From: Campylorhamphus procurvoides
Lineage: Eukaryota > Chordata > Aves > Passeriformes > Dendrocolaptidae
Direction: 5' to 3'
Assembly: GCA_013396655.1 (NCBI GenBank)
Contig: WBMV01004231.1
Coordinates: 124,001-188,000 of the forward strand
DNA length: 64,000 nt
Shown here: in pieces, positions 12,601 through 24,500 of the stretch
Numbering within the stretch: position 1 is the stretch's first letter
Layout of the letters: every line of letters begins with the position of its first letter
Notes under the pieces: generated by a model
Databases searched by the model: none
Seen by the model: the letters and a program-made list of their open reading frames with translations, nothing else
Told to the model about the DNA's origin: nothing
Translations under genes and position numbers: made by a program

Positions 12601-15600
12601 TGGATGATTCATCTCCTGGAAAGGCTTCTTTGTCTCCATTGACTGTAACGGATATTTATATAACTTGTCCAAATCGAGATGTTTTCATTATAGATGCAGA
12701 GTGAGATGAGTAGTGTGATGAGTCTGAAGTCATCACCATTGCCACAGCAGATCTGTCTATTTCTGTCCCACTGCGGGGTGGTTATGGGAGACCAGCAGGG
12801 GAGCTGTCCATGGTCCCACTCTCCTGCATTTGGAGGAGCTCCAGGGGGCTCTCCCATCTGTGAAACACATAGAGGGATCGGCTCTGTGGAGAAAATGCTC
12901 CATCTCCTTTTGTTGCCATTTTCCTGGAGTATGGATTGCTAATGCTTCAGTCAAAACAATCACTATCTTAATTTTATTAGACACCCTTTGTAGCAGGGAT
13001 GATGTCAGACATTATAAGGTCTGTAGATTGAATGGATTGAATGTATTCTGTTTCATTTGAATTTGTAGGTTAAGTAGTGTTGACCCTGGATAGCTTTTAT
13101 TTGGGAGATTGTCAAGAAATCCCAAGTACTGTCAATGCAAATAGCATTTTGCTCGTCCCACATCAAACATCATGCCACTGAAATGTGTTTGTTTTCTCCT
13201 GTTTTGCTGCCATTGCAGTATTGATGGATGAAAATTGGAGGAGGAAAGGAAAGAGGGAGAGGAAGACATTTGGAACAATTAAAAAAGCAAATTATTTTTA
13301 TGCCCTAGCTAAATGTCTTCTGGCTGTGGAAGAAAGTCCTATTTATAACAGGGTTCAGATGCTGAGAGAGGTCATAGGAGGAGGTAGTGGTGTAAAACCT
13401 TTGGTGGATGATGTTGAACCATAGAATATTGTTTTTTCCCCAATTCAGTAAAGAAGACTTCACCTTCATTGATTCTTGCTGTAGGAGGCAGCTTATTGTC
13501 TTTGGCCTCTTTTAAAACCAAATGGTGGGTGGAATGTTTGGTTACAGTTTTGATAACAAAAGTAAAAGAATAAATCACAATCATTGCTGAGAACTAGGTG
13601 TTTTTCTGGGTTGACTAAAGTGATATAGTGGTGCAGTGATAACAAAAAACCCAAGCAGATCAAAAGACAGTGAAGAATGTAATATTTGCTGGTTTCTTTT
13701 AGTTCTGGCATGGGCAACTTCAGGTCATTAGACTGAAAATCCATACCTAAAAGCAGCCAAGTGGCTCTTAAATGGAATTAGCACGTGCCAGGAATCCCAG
13801 GGACAAATGTTTGCTTTGTGTTGTATGGGCTGTCAAACTAATGATCAAAATAGCACTTTTTGGCCTCAAACCTTCTTGATCAATACAGATGCTTCATTTT
13901 TCTTCCAGAACTGAACTGAATGGATGTTTATATTTTATGGGAAATAGCAAAACCAGCAAGTTAAGGTAGAAGCTAACCGTACCAGAATTTGGTGCTTTTT
14001 TAAGGGGAGGATATTTGGGGGTTAAACCTTGACTTAAAAAAAAAAAAAAAAGGCAAGCACAAACGGTGGGTTTTAAGCACATGCCAAGGAAATAGAGGTA
14101 GAAAAATGCAGAATAAAAACTTGGAACTGATAAATGCAGACATCACTTAATGAAGAAAATTAATTCTACAAGCAGAGTGATACAGAAAGGAAACATCCGT
14201 TACTTGGGAAGGGGCATTGAGGCAAAGGACATTTGTCATCTCAAGTGACAATTAGATGAGCTCCAAACAGAGCAGGGTAAAGAAGGTAAAAATATGCAAG
14301 GGAAGAAAATGAGGCGAGGAGAATTGAAGGAATACAGAGCAGGCTTTTGCAGGTCTGTTGGCCTGATTTATGCTTTTACACTCTTCTTAGCATACAAACA
14401 TCCCTGAAATGAAGAGCCTGTTTTGCTCTCATTACTATACAGTCCTGTGAGCACCATGTTGGGTGAATCTGCTTGGCAGCAGAACTGAAAGCAGCTGTGG
14501 GACTGAGCAGAAGGTGGTTCAGGAGCCGAAAGGTGAACCACGTTGGATGCCTTGTTCCCTGTCCGCTTTCCAAAGGGCTGTGGAGGAGGCAGCAGCAGCC
14601 AAGCGAGGCCGTGTGCTCTGCTCTGAGCTCAAATCCATGGTCTGCAGAGCAAAACCGTTTGCACAGGCTCAAGAATGCCGTGGTCTGTCCCAAAACTCCA
14701 CTCAATGCATTCACCATGACTTGCCTTAAAAATAGGCTCTGTTTCCTTCTGTGGAGACCTGAATGCAGGTGAGAAAATATTGCTTCTGCTTGGGGCAGTT
14801 CCTCTTCCCCAGGTGTCTCCTGTCTACACTGGGGTAACAAGCTTCAGTAATACAAGACCTTCCCTGTGCCCCACAGGTGTCATTTCCACAGGGGTCTCAA
14901 GGCATTAGTTGCCAAAATTTAGCTTCTGGACAAATATTTTCTCATGTTAGAGAAAAGAGAGTTTTATATTTTTGCTCTGATGTTTTACAGGGGCATAAGA
15001 AATTGCCAGACTGGTTTGGAATAAAAGTTCTGACAAAAGTTTTCTGTTGTTGATGCAGTTTGGATGGTCTTGATGGCTTCTGTCATTGAAGGGTTTTTAC
15101 AAGTCCCCACTTCCTATGTTCTTCAGGTTTGTGTCCTGTGTTAGCTGCCAGGTCTCTTCTATTTCCAGAGCCCTTTTGGTCCCATTTCTCTGTGTCTAGG
15201 TGGCAAAGAATAGCCCACAGTAGAAACTTCTAGCAGTCCCTTTGCACAGAGCTGCTATTTTGGAGACCTTCTCATTTTGTTCAGGAAGAGTAATTCAGAC
15301 CCAGGCTGGGCAGGATGTGTCAGCCAAGCTCATGTTTCAGCTCAGTGCAGTTCCTTTGGAAGAGCATCTGACTGATGATCAAACTTGTCATGGGTTCTGG
15401 GACATCATGGTGAAGCTCTGTGTGCCACAAACAGGGACTGGGGATGTCAGTGCTCCCCAGACCCACTCCTCCACAGGTACCAGTGCTGAAAATAAATCTT
15501 TAGCTTTTCCACAGAAAAACAGGCTCAAGCATCGCCCATCAGGCTGTCTGAGCTTCTAGAAATATAGCCTGTTTTGAAGATTATATTGAGATTTATACAC

Positions 15601-16849
15601 AGAAGCAAATTCCTTCAAGATTAATGTCAGCTGTTTGCACATATTTGTTAGAGCTTACATCTTGTTCCCGGTGGTTTTGGGGTGTTTTTTTAAGTGTTGT
15701 TTGAGTACACTGTTAATGGTGCATTTGTGTGTAACACCCTTTCAAGTGAACAAGTTTGGCAGAAATTGAATGCTCTGCAGGACAAGGGGCTGTTCAGTCC
15801 CAGGTCAAGTAGGTTTTCAAGCTCCAAAAGCTGAGTGATCTTGTGTCAGATACTGTGCCTGTGGTTTTGGTCTTGTAGCTCTGCACCTGTGATTAGTGCT
15901 ATGAAAGAGACAGGAAAGTTAAATCTTTTGTAGTTTTACAGTAAGTCAAACTTGGCCCAGCTCAACAAGATTCACTTACAGCCCTTGGGGTTGGACTCTT
16001 AGAAACAACTTTTCAGAACTGCAAGCCATGGATTTTCCTCTTCTTTGGGGATTAATATACTTGTGATTTTTGCATATGAAGTGGTAGAAAACTTAAGTTA
16101 TTTAATATTTTGTTCTTTGTCCTTATCTTTTATTCTGCCTATTTTATTAAATAATAACAAAACAAACAAAAAAAACCAACACCCCAAACTCACCAAAAAT
16201 TACCAAAAATAGTTTCTTTTAGCACATACAGTAAGATATATTAAGTTTTGAAGTCAGCAACTGCAAATTATGATTGCATTATATAACAGGATTATAGGGA
16301 AGACATATGTGGTGGGGGTAGGCAGGAGAGCTTTCATTCTTCTGGCAAGTGACAGCTTCATGGTCTCTTCTCTGTCTAACAACTCTAATTAAAAAAAAAA
16401 TAATTTTTTTGAGATATTAGACTGGAGTTCTCCTTTCTGTGATACACACCCTATAGAAAGATTCTGTGGTCTGTGGCTCTGCAGTTTCAATCCTGTTCAT
16501 ACATCATTTATTTCAAATTAGTGAGACTTAGCAGGAATCCAGAAATTTGCATCTGCTCCAGCATCAGGGCTAACCTAGACAAAAATGGAAAAAACCCCCC
16601 AGGACTAAGAGTCTGGATAGTATCGGTTAAATGATGTTGCTGCATTCAGGGAATACCTTTATCTCCACTTCCTTGGTACCTGTACCAGCTCTGTGGCCAG
16701 ACATACAGTAAGAGTGTACTCACAAGGAAACTGCCTTAATTTGGGGCAGTAGGGAGAGTATTTTCAGCCCTGTGGTTGCTGTAGCTGCCTGGAGCTGTGC
16801 TGGGTTACAGACACCTCTGGGGATCTGCTTACTGGCATTCTGTGTCATG
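9687..16849. other. Noncoding DNA, repeat-poor
   Basis: No gene or interspersed repeat recognised over 7 kb. Pyrimidine-rich tracts lie at about 10660-10730 and 12118-12175. An (A)16 run is at 14036-14051. An A/C-only type tract lies at about 16150-16200. The stretch 14460-14830 is more GC-rich than its flanks and is open in several frames, including 154 codons on the minus strand (14376-14840), but the translation has no recognisable domain. Confidence 0.5.
14036..14051. repeat. Poly(A) run, 16 nt
   Basis: Sixteen consecutive A on the + strand after 'gactt'. No retrogene or SINE body is recognisable directly upstream, so I treat it as a simple homopolymer tract, not a retroposon tail. Confidence 0.8.
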
Positions 16850-17120
16850 CCGGGAGCAGCCTGAACAAGGCGTTAATTGTACATTCCTGTGCATTCCTGG
16901 TTCAGATTAATTTACGAGCTTAATCCTTCAGTTTGGTTATGCAATTTGCTCCGTGAAATATCACTTGCATTCTCTCTGTTAATGAAAACCCACCAATAAT
17001 CCCCATGCCCTAAGCACCTGTCCTGATTATCTACCGCATTCATAAGTGCTGCTTCCAGAATTATTTTGCCTGGTTAATGTTTGATTTCATATTTATTCTA
17101 ATTGCTAGTGTTGCTATTTT
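16850..17120. promoter_or_regulatory. Enhancer-like / conserved-noncoding-like segment
   Basis: This stretch is dense in homeodomain-type cores ('gttaattgt', 'gattaattta', 'gttaatgaaa', 'ggttaatgtt'). It also holds two TEAD M-CAT motifs CATTCCT at 16882-16888 and 16892-16898, exactly 10 bp apart. It lacks simple repeats and coding potential. That texture is typical of vertebrate developmental enhancers. Conservation was not tested, so both function and borders are inference. Confidence 0.3.
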
Positions 17121-18539
17121 AGAAGTTGCTAACCCATTGGTGGATGTTCTGTTTTAATCCTTTTTGCCATTCCCTAGCAAGCTCCAGGTCACCTGTTTTA
17201 CAAACCCATTCCGAGTTTCTGTACAGACACAACTGTTCAATGGGGCTGGCCCTGCTTCCATATGGAGCACATTAATCACAATTTAGCTATGTAAACATGA
17301 ACTTGTATTTTATGCTGCATACAGTTGCCCAGCAGAGGTTGAATGAAAGATTTCATTATAGTAAGTCATATAAACACACCTGAGACTCTGAAAACAATGT
17401 AATGTGACTCTCTGTTCTATAGAATTCATCAGTTTGCTAATTAAAAGTCTGCTCTTATGGTTGATGCTCGTTTCTTTTTATGAAGCCCTGGAATGCTATT
17501 AAACAGGTTTGGAATGGTGGTGTGCAGTTTATTGTTTTTTCTTAGAATTGTTTCCTGCCTGTTTTGTCTCTGATTTCATTGTGTTGACGTGTCACTCTTT
17601 GCTTTTCATTTATGGTTTTCATAGAGTAAATCTGCAAGTATTGTTTATAGTTGAAATGTTCTCAATTGTATATTTTTTGAACAGCTTGCATTTAATAGCT
17701 GGTTTATGTTTGGAATAAACAAGTGGGAAAAAAAAGTAAAGGGCCACGAATCAACAAACGGAAAATAAAAACAAAGTCTTTAGAGAAATAAGCAACAAAA
17801 CTGTATACCTCCTAACCCAGAAAATTCATCAATCCTTTTGTTCATGTGTACGCTCACGTTATTATTTTGCTTTGATCCGTGTGTACTTCAGGGACGCTCA
17901 TGCTTACTCTAGGTGGAACTATCAATAGAGCTATTACAACAAGACAGAAGAAAAGCCTGTCTCGAGCATTCAACTGTGTTTTGCATTGTTTTCTGAAATT
18001 TTGACAGTAGATAAGCTGCAGCATGTTTCTTGGGCATAAAGGTACCCAGATTTAAGAAAGATGGGTATTAGTATGGATTAAAGAACATTTCAGGTTGCAA
18101 AAGCAATACTTACAGCAACCAAGAAAATTAAAAAGGATAGAACTGTTTCATTTTTAGAGAATTACATAGCCTTTAACACTGGAAGTTAGGAAGAGGCTTT
18201 CCCAGGGAATTGGGGGTTACCTGATGCCTCCAGCATTTCCTGCCCCATCTTCTGCACCACATGACTTACCCTGTTAGCTGAGTGCCCTTGTTTTGTCAAG
18301 CACAACTGCAGCCTTTGATGTACAACATGCTTGTGTTGAAATACCTGTGTTGGCCAAGCTCTTGACTTTAAAGTTGGAGAAAAAGTAGTTTAAACTCTGC
18401 TGTCCTTCTGAGCACAAGGCGCCCTCAATTCTTACTGATGCTGATGTTGCAAGCAGAGTCCAAACAGTCCATAGGAACAGGAATCTGTGCTTACAAGGAA
18501 GGGGGGAGGTCACTGTGTCCCTTACAGAGAATTATTAAT
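17121..18539. other. Noncoding DNA, no feature recognised
   Basis: AT-rich sequence with short frames only (longest about 79 codons). No repeat family, RNA gene or convincing exon was seen. Confidence 0.55.
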
Positions 18540-18585
18540 GAAGAACAACTTAGGAATTCTGTGAAGAACAGCTTAGGAATTCTAT
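18540..18585 (+). repeat. 23-bp tandem duplication (two units)
   Basis: Unit 1 at 18540-18562 and unit 2 at 18563-18585 both read GAAGAAC-A/G-CTTAGGAATTCT-G/A-T, with two differences between them. This is a local tandem duplication with some age. Each unit carries an EcoRI-type GAATTC palindrome. No function is evident. Confidence 0.9.
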
Positions 18586-21500
18586 GTATATGAATACACA
18601 GCTTCTGATGTGTCTTTCTATACTGGTATCTTTAATACAATCTGCTGTGACCAAGAGAGACTCCTTTCTACTGTACTCCCAACATTTACACTCCTTCCAC
18701 CCCAGTCACTTTTAGTAATTCTTAAGTGCAAGCACATGAAAAACCTAGTTTTGATCAATAGTTTTTATTGCAAAATCTATAAAAGAAAACAGTCCCTTTA
18801 TACAACTCAGAACAAATAATTTAGACTTCAAGCCTTGACACAACTTCTATTTAAGCTTGGCTGGAGGATGATGCTCTACCATGCAAAGTGGAGTTGCATT
18901 GTATTGATATTTAAATATCATCATAGGAGTCAATGGTTGAGAGTCCAACAAGAGCCACAAGTGACTGAGTAAGTTTCTGGCAGAAGAGCTGATGGAAAGG
19001 ACTGCAGTGATTGCAAATGAGGCCTGACCAGGAGATAATGTGATTAGTGTTCTCTAAGAGTAAAGTACATTGCAGAAATTAAATGAAGCCTGGAGTGAGG
19101 TGGAGGTGGGGAACAAATCCCATAATTCCTCCAGTTTTATCTCATAAGAGCTTTATCACTTTCAGTTGTGGGTTGTTGGGTTTTTGGTTTGCTCTTTTTT
19201 ATTTCTTCCCCAGCTTTGTGCTGAGGGTGTTTGAGAGTTATTGTGAGATTTGAAAGAATGCCGAGGTTTTGATCTTGTCACAACTGAAAGTGCTTTATAA
19301 ATGTCAGAGTTGGTGTGTGAAAATCTGGGACGGTGCTTGGCTGCTGCGCTTGTGAGAGCTCAGCTAATGAGGCCACCAGAGATCCAGCTGATGAGCAGCC
19401 CTGGCGTGGTGGCCCTGCCACTTGAACCCCGTGCTCACCAAGCCTTCTGGAGAGGGAGGAGGCACCTGATGTGTCATGGCAAACTGACTGCCAAACGTAA
19501 TTAATAACAACGTTTTGCATCCCCATCGTGCTTGGCAGTGTCTGTGTGGGTGGAGGTTTTCATAGTGTGCTGCAGAGTTGTGATTGCCCCTTTCTGTCCT
19601 CACTCTCAGGACATGGGGGCAATGTCTTGAGGTCTTTTTGGTGGTATGACCTGTCTGCTGCATCCAGACTTCTTCAGAGCAAGGTCTCTGGAGGGGCTGT
19701 GTGGGGATGGCAGCTGTGGCAAAAGCTTTGCTAGCCTTATGGAGGTCTGAATCCAAGTTTAGCCACGTAAGCAGCGTGACGTGGGGAACATCTCACATCA
19801 GCAGATTCCAAAAAGGTGAAGTGTCTGAAGTCAGATCTGAGATGTAGTAGGTTTTTCTGGACAACTTTTTTGGCATTCCATAAGCATGCAACTCTTTTAA
19901 TACTCACTAAGGAGCGTGCTTTCTTAAGAGCATTGATTTAAAATTTCCACAGTCTAAGAGGAGCAGGAGAGTTGTTACAGGAGATCCCACCAGCTGCCGT
20001 TCATATGCCTGAATAACTGATTTGCACTGTAGTCTGGCAGAACTGTTTTGCTGAAGGTATTGAACAAAGATAGTACCTCTTCCCTGGTATACCATAGGCA
20101 TATATTGATGACTGGTTTCTTCCCTCCAACCTACAGCTCTGAAATAGCCAATTATACAGAAGACCAAGTCTTAACTTGGCACACAAATAATTTCCTTGAA
20201 TTAAAGAAAACTTCACATGTACTTTTAATTTATCTGCTTAAAATGCTCAGGACTGAATTGTGGTCAATGAGGACATTATTGTCCTGCAGACATGGTGCTG
20301 CCTGAACCTCTGCCAACATCTGTCTCTGCTGATCTGGAGAAGCTCAGAAGTAAAAGCCTGTGTTTGAAGGGAGAATAGAAAGTCCTCTACAATAATGTAA
20401 TTCAGATGTACAGATTAGGAAACGATTTTTCTATCGACCCAGAATGCCACTTTAACCTACCTAGAAATTGGGTGCTCATGTTCTTCAGTGATTTGGGAAA
20501 TGGCAGGTGTCAGACCCTGTTACTGAACTATATTTTCCCTAAGAGAAAGCAGGGCTTTACTGAGTGCTTGTTGTGTGGGGTGTGGGTGTGTTTGAGACAG
20601 GAGGCTTTTTCTGGGAAACAGCAACACAAAAAGGTTTGTGTCTCACAAGAATCAGCTTGTGAACCATGGCAGTGGTCATGTAACTTTTGGTAGACCTATT
20701 AAAATGTCTGGAGATCGCACTGTAAGACAAAAATATTGAATATCAGTGAACTGCACATAAAACAGCAAGAACAATTTTACTAACTAAATAATTGGGCATT
20801 CCCCCTCACTTTGTCCTGCCCTGCTTGATCTGTCTTACCTCAGGTAAGTTAGCATGATCTGAAGTACCCAAGCAGGACTAGGTTCTCTTTTATTGTGTAA
20901 AATTGAGTTTCTGGCTGGCTAATGAATTAAATGGTGGTGCATGGCTTTGTTTTGGAATTTCATGACAGTTGATTTGGAGCTCTTTAACACCACATCCATT
21001 TATAGGGGTAATTTAACGTAGTATCTGCTGAGAGATAATTCAGGCCTCACAGGGGATCTCTCTGCTGGCCTTTCCTAGGCAAATTTGTTGAGTTGGGGTT
21101 TTGATGACTGAAAACAAAAGCCATAATAGATAACAGCCCTATTAAACTCTTGCAATCTGACATTGTGGCTCTGGAATCCCTGGAGGACCAAGAACTTGGG
21201 GAGACCAATGGGATTCAATCACTCTGGTACTTGCTTGTATCTCTTGTGGTAAAGGAGCACGCAAACGATGATTTGGAATTTATTTCCACTACAGAATGGA
21301 TCTTTGATCCCAGGGCAATAAACAGTAAAAGAGCAAGAAGCAAAGAATCAAATATTACAGAAGCTCATGTTAAACCAAAACCTGAGTTTTCTACTGGGAA
21401 TTTCGTATGACTTTTCAGCCGGAGAATCTCAGATGCATCAAACACTTGCAGTATGATATTTTTAACAATTACAATCCAAATATGTGCAATTACTGATAGT

Positions 21501-24500
21501 AGGACTTCTGTCAGGAGTGGCTGCACCAAGTTTAATTTAATGTACTCAGCCTTGTAATTGTTTTTTTTTTTTTTAAATCTTGCTGTGCCAAATGACAGCA
21601 TTTTCTTTTTCTTCATAGTTTTTATATTTTATATCCTTCAAAAATCACATGTTTAAGACAGTTTTGTTTTGCAACATCTCTGAATGCTGGCTTATTAGCA
21701 AGCCAGTCCATGCCAGATTATTTTAATATTGATAGACTGTATCAAGAGTTGAGATAAAGATGCGTTCCTTGTGCTGTTTTGTTAAGGTTTAGTGGGACTA
21801 AATCACAAAACATTGCTTTGCTTGGAAATTGAATTGAAAAGATCCATCTGCACTAGGATTACTTGTTTAGAGAAAGCTGGTCTTGCATTCTGAAGATTTT
21901 GGTTGTTTTTACTTGCAGTTTGAGTGCCTGAACAATACCATGCAAATTTGAAGTGCCTCAGTGCCCCAGCACTCTACTGAACTGGGATCATATTTACAAA
22001 GGATATTTTCATTTTTGCTTCCCACTGCTCTGTCTTTGTCATAAATAGGAGATAGGAAAGCAAACTGGAATTTAGAGTTATATATAACATTAATTTTCTG
22101 TGCAATATAACCATGAGCTACTAGACCTGCTGGTGATAAATGAAGCTGGTGCCTGCGTGTTCTTACTTAATCTTTTGAGGCTGCATGATTAGAAGGGTTA
22201 GTCCTGCAGACAGGGTTATTTTTGGTTTTCTGGCTTTTTACTTGCATTGCACTGAAACACTTGTATGTGCATTCAGGATATTACTGATTTCATTCTGGCA
22301 CTTTTAATATGAAACTTGCCAGATTTTTATCCCAGGCTTGATAGATGATTAGCTATGGGATGTGAGCAGCCAGCGTGCCACGGATCTGTGCTGGGGTGGT
22401 GGAAATGCCTCTCAGCCTCGTGCACCTGCACCTCCACCAGCTTATGCTTGCTTATAGGGGATTACAGAAAGTAAGCAGCAAAAACAGAGCTGCTGACAGG
22501 ATTTTTGAATACAGTCCTTTGGTCTGCACTTTCTTTGGAAATTTTATAGGGTTTTGTCAGGCAAATCAGGTTGATCGCTACTGACTGTGACTTCTTTTGT
22601 AAAACAGATTACAGGGCATTTCATCGTGTAGCATGTTACAGTGCTTGAAGTTAGCTGACTAATGATCTGCATAATCTTATATATACGCCTTAGCAGAGAT
22701 ACTGTTATGCACCTTTAGCTTGAATTACTCAATACATAACTCTCTGTATTCTCGGTCATTAAAAAAATAAAAATTCACTGTGATAAAATATTCAGTGACT
22801 CCGTTTGGAATCTGTAATAATAAGAAAAATTGTTGGACAGACTTTGCAGGCTGTGTTTCAGAATTTAGGAAGAGTCTGGCTCATTGTCTTTCATGCTGTA
22901 TGTCAGCCCTCTGACATTAATCCTTTATGTCTCCTGGCAAGTATTTCACATTCAAGAAGGCTTATATGCGTAGGGGGAAAAAAATAAAGAGAAAGAACAA
23001 GAAGAAAAGACAATTGCAGTGACACAGGTTAAACCAATAAAGGATATGGATAGAGAAAGTGTGGAAATGTATTTACACTTCCCATGTACCAGTGATTCCT
23101 GCCTGGACCGTGGCCCACTGGATCAATACTGCTGTTCTTCAGCAGGTTTCCCTTGTGCCCCTCCCATTCGTGTGCCTGCAGTGTTAGTGGGAGAAGGTTT
23201 GTTGAATCTTCAGGAGATGGTTTGCCCAGATGGGCCCTGAAAAATGGTTTTCTTCTGCAGTGTACATTGACTTTATTTCTCAGTTGTTAATGGACAGGAT
23301 TTTTTAAAGCAAAGTGAGATTGTGTGTTTTGACTGATTGTATCTGATAGTGGTATTGGCTCTCAGGAGGCAGGAAGGAATTCCCAAACTGGTTGACATTC
23401 CGGTATGGGTTACTCTTTAGCCGTTACAAGTTAGTTACTGAGTGCCATTGCAGAAGAGTGCAAGACCCTCAGTCTTTACCTGGATATAAAAGTCTCCAAG
23501 AAACACAGACTGCGCTTTTTCTAAGCTGTAGGTCCATCCCCCCAGTGTGTATTTCTGTGTGAATTATAATCAAAGCCAAGGAACTGGCCAGTGTTTTGCT
23601 ACCTTCTGGTGACAGCTTCTGGCTTTTTTGGAAATATTTTAGCTTCACACATAACATAGCTGTCGGTGTGATTCAGAGCTTTTGGAAGCAGAGCTTCTTG
23701 TATTTGTTATTCGCTTAGCAGAGCTTTGACTTTATGGCTATGTATTTCAGAATCTTTTATGCCAGGGAATAGTTTATATTTCAGAGATATGGGAAGGCAC
23801 CTTGGAGCTTGCTACATGTCTTGATTGTTTTTTAACCTTAGCCCAGTGTGATATTCACTCTAAAGAATATTCTCACGTAATCCTGCAGGGAAGAATAAAG
23901 GTAACACAGTTGCCTGGCATTAAAACTGTAAATCAGAAGTACATAATGACAAGTCTGAGAAATGTACTAAAAATAAGACAGGCTTGTTTCTGAATAGTAA
24001 ATGCCATTAAACTTTGCTTTGAATTTTGACTTCCATCTAAATTCTGCACCCACTACCCACAGTTGTGTGTTGAGGGGCTGTTTGCTTGTTTTATACTTCA
24101 GAGGAGCTGGTTTAACTTTATGTGCTAGCCCAGATGTGGCTCTCCCTGGGGGTATTCCTTGACCAGGCTGTAGGAAGATGTTTTTGAGAAGCCGAAGAGA
24201 AATACAAAGTTGAAAAACTGGCCAACAGTGCCTTGGGGGCATTTCCTGTGACAGAAGCTGGGACTGGGGAGGGACGATGGCCCAGATTTTGTATGACTGC
24301 AAAAACAGGAGGATGTTTTAACAAGCAGGAAAGCTTGATGCAGCCTGAGCTGCTTCTCAAGCTCAGCTTACATGGACAAGTATAGTTGTGAAGTGATTAC
24401 AGTGAGGATTTCTGGAGGAAAGCTTAGCAGTGGGGCTTCCGCAAGGATTTTGGAAACCCTGTGTATAGTTCTCATTTCCCTCTGGAGGTCTTTCTCAGAG

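Noticed and set aside
14376..14840. 154-codon frame on - in a GC-richer stretch
   Set aside because: Two + frames overlap it and all look equally meaningless. Leu/Ser/His-rich low-information translation with no family resemblance.
23476..23525. Minus-strand donor 'CCAG|gtaaag' with an upstream CTACAG acceptor
   Set aside because: The acceptor lacks a pyrimidine tract (purine- and G-rich upstream), and the short peptide is unrecognisable.
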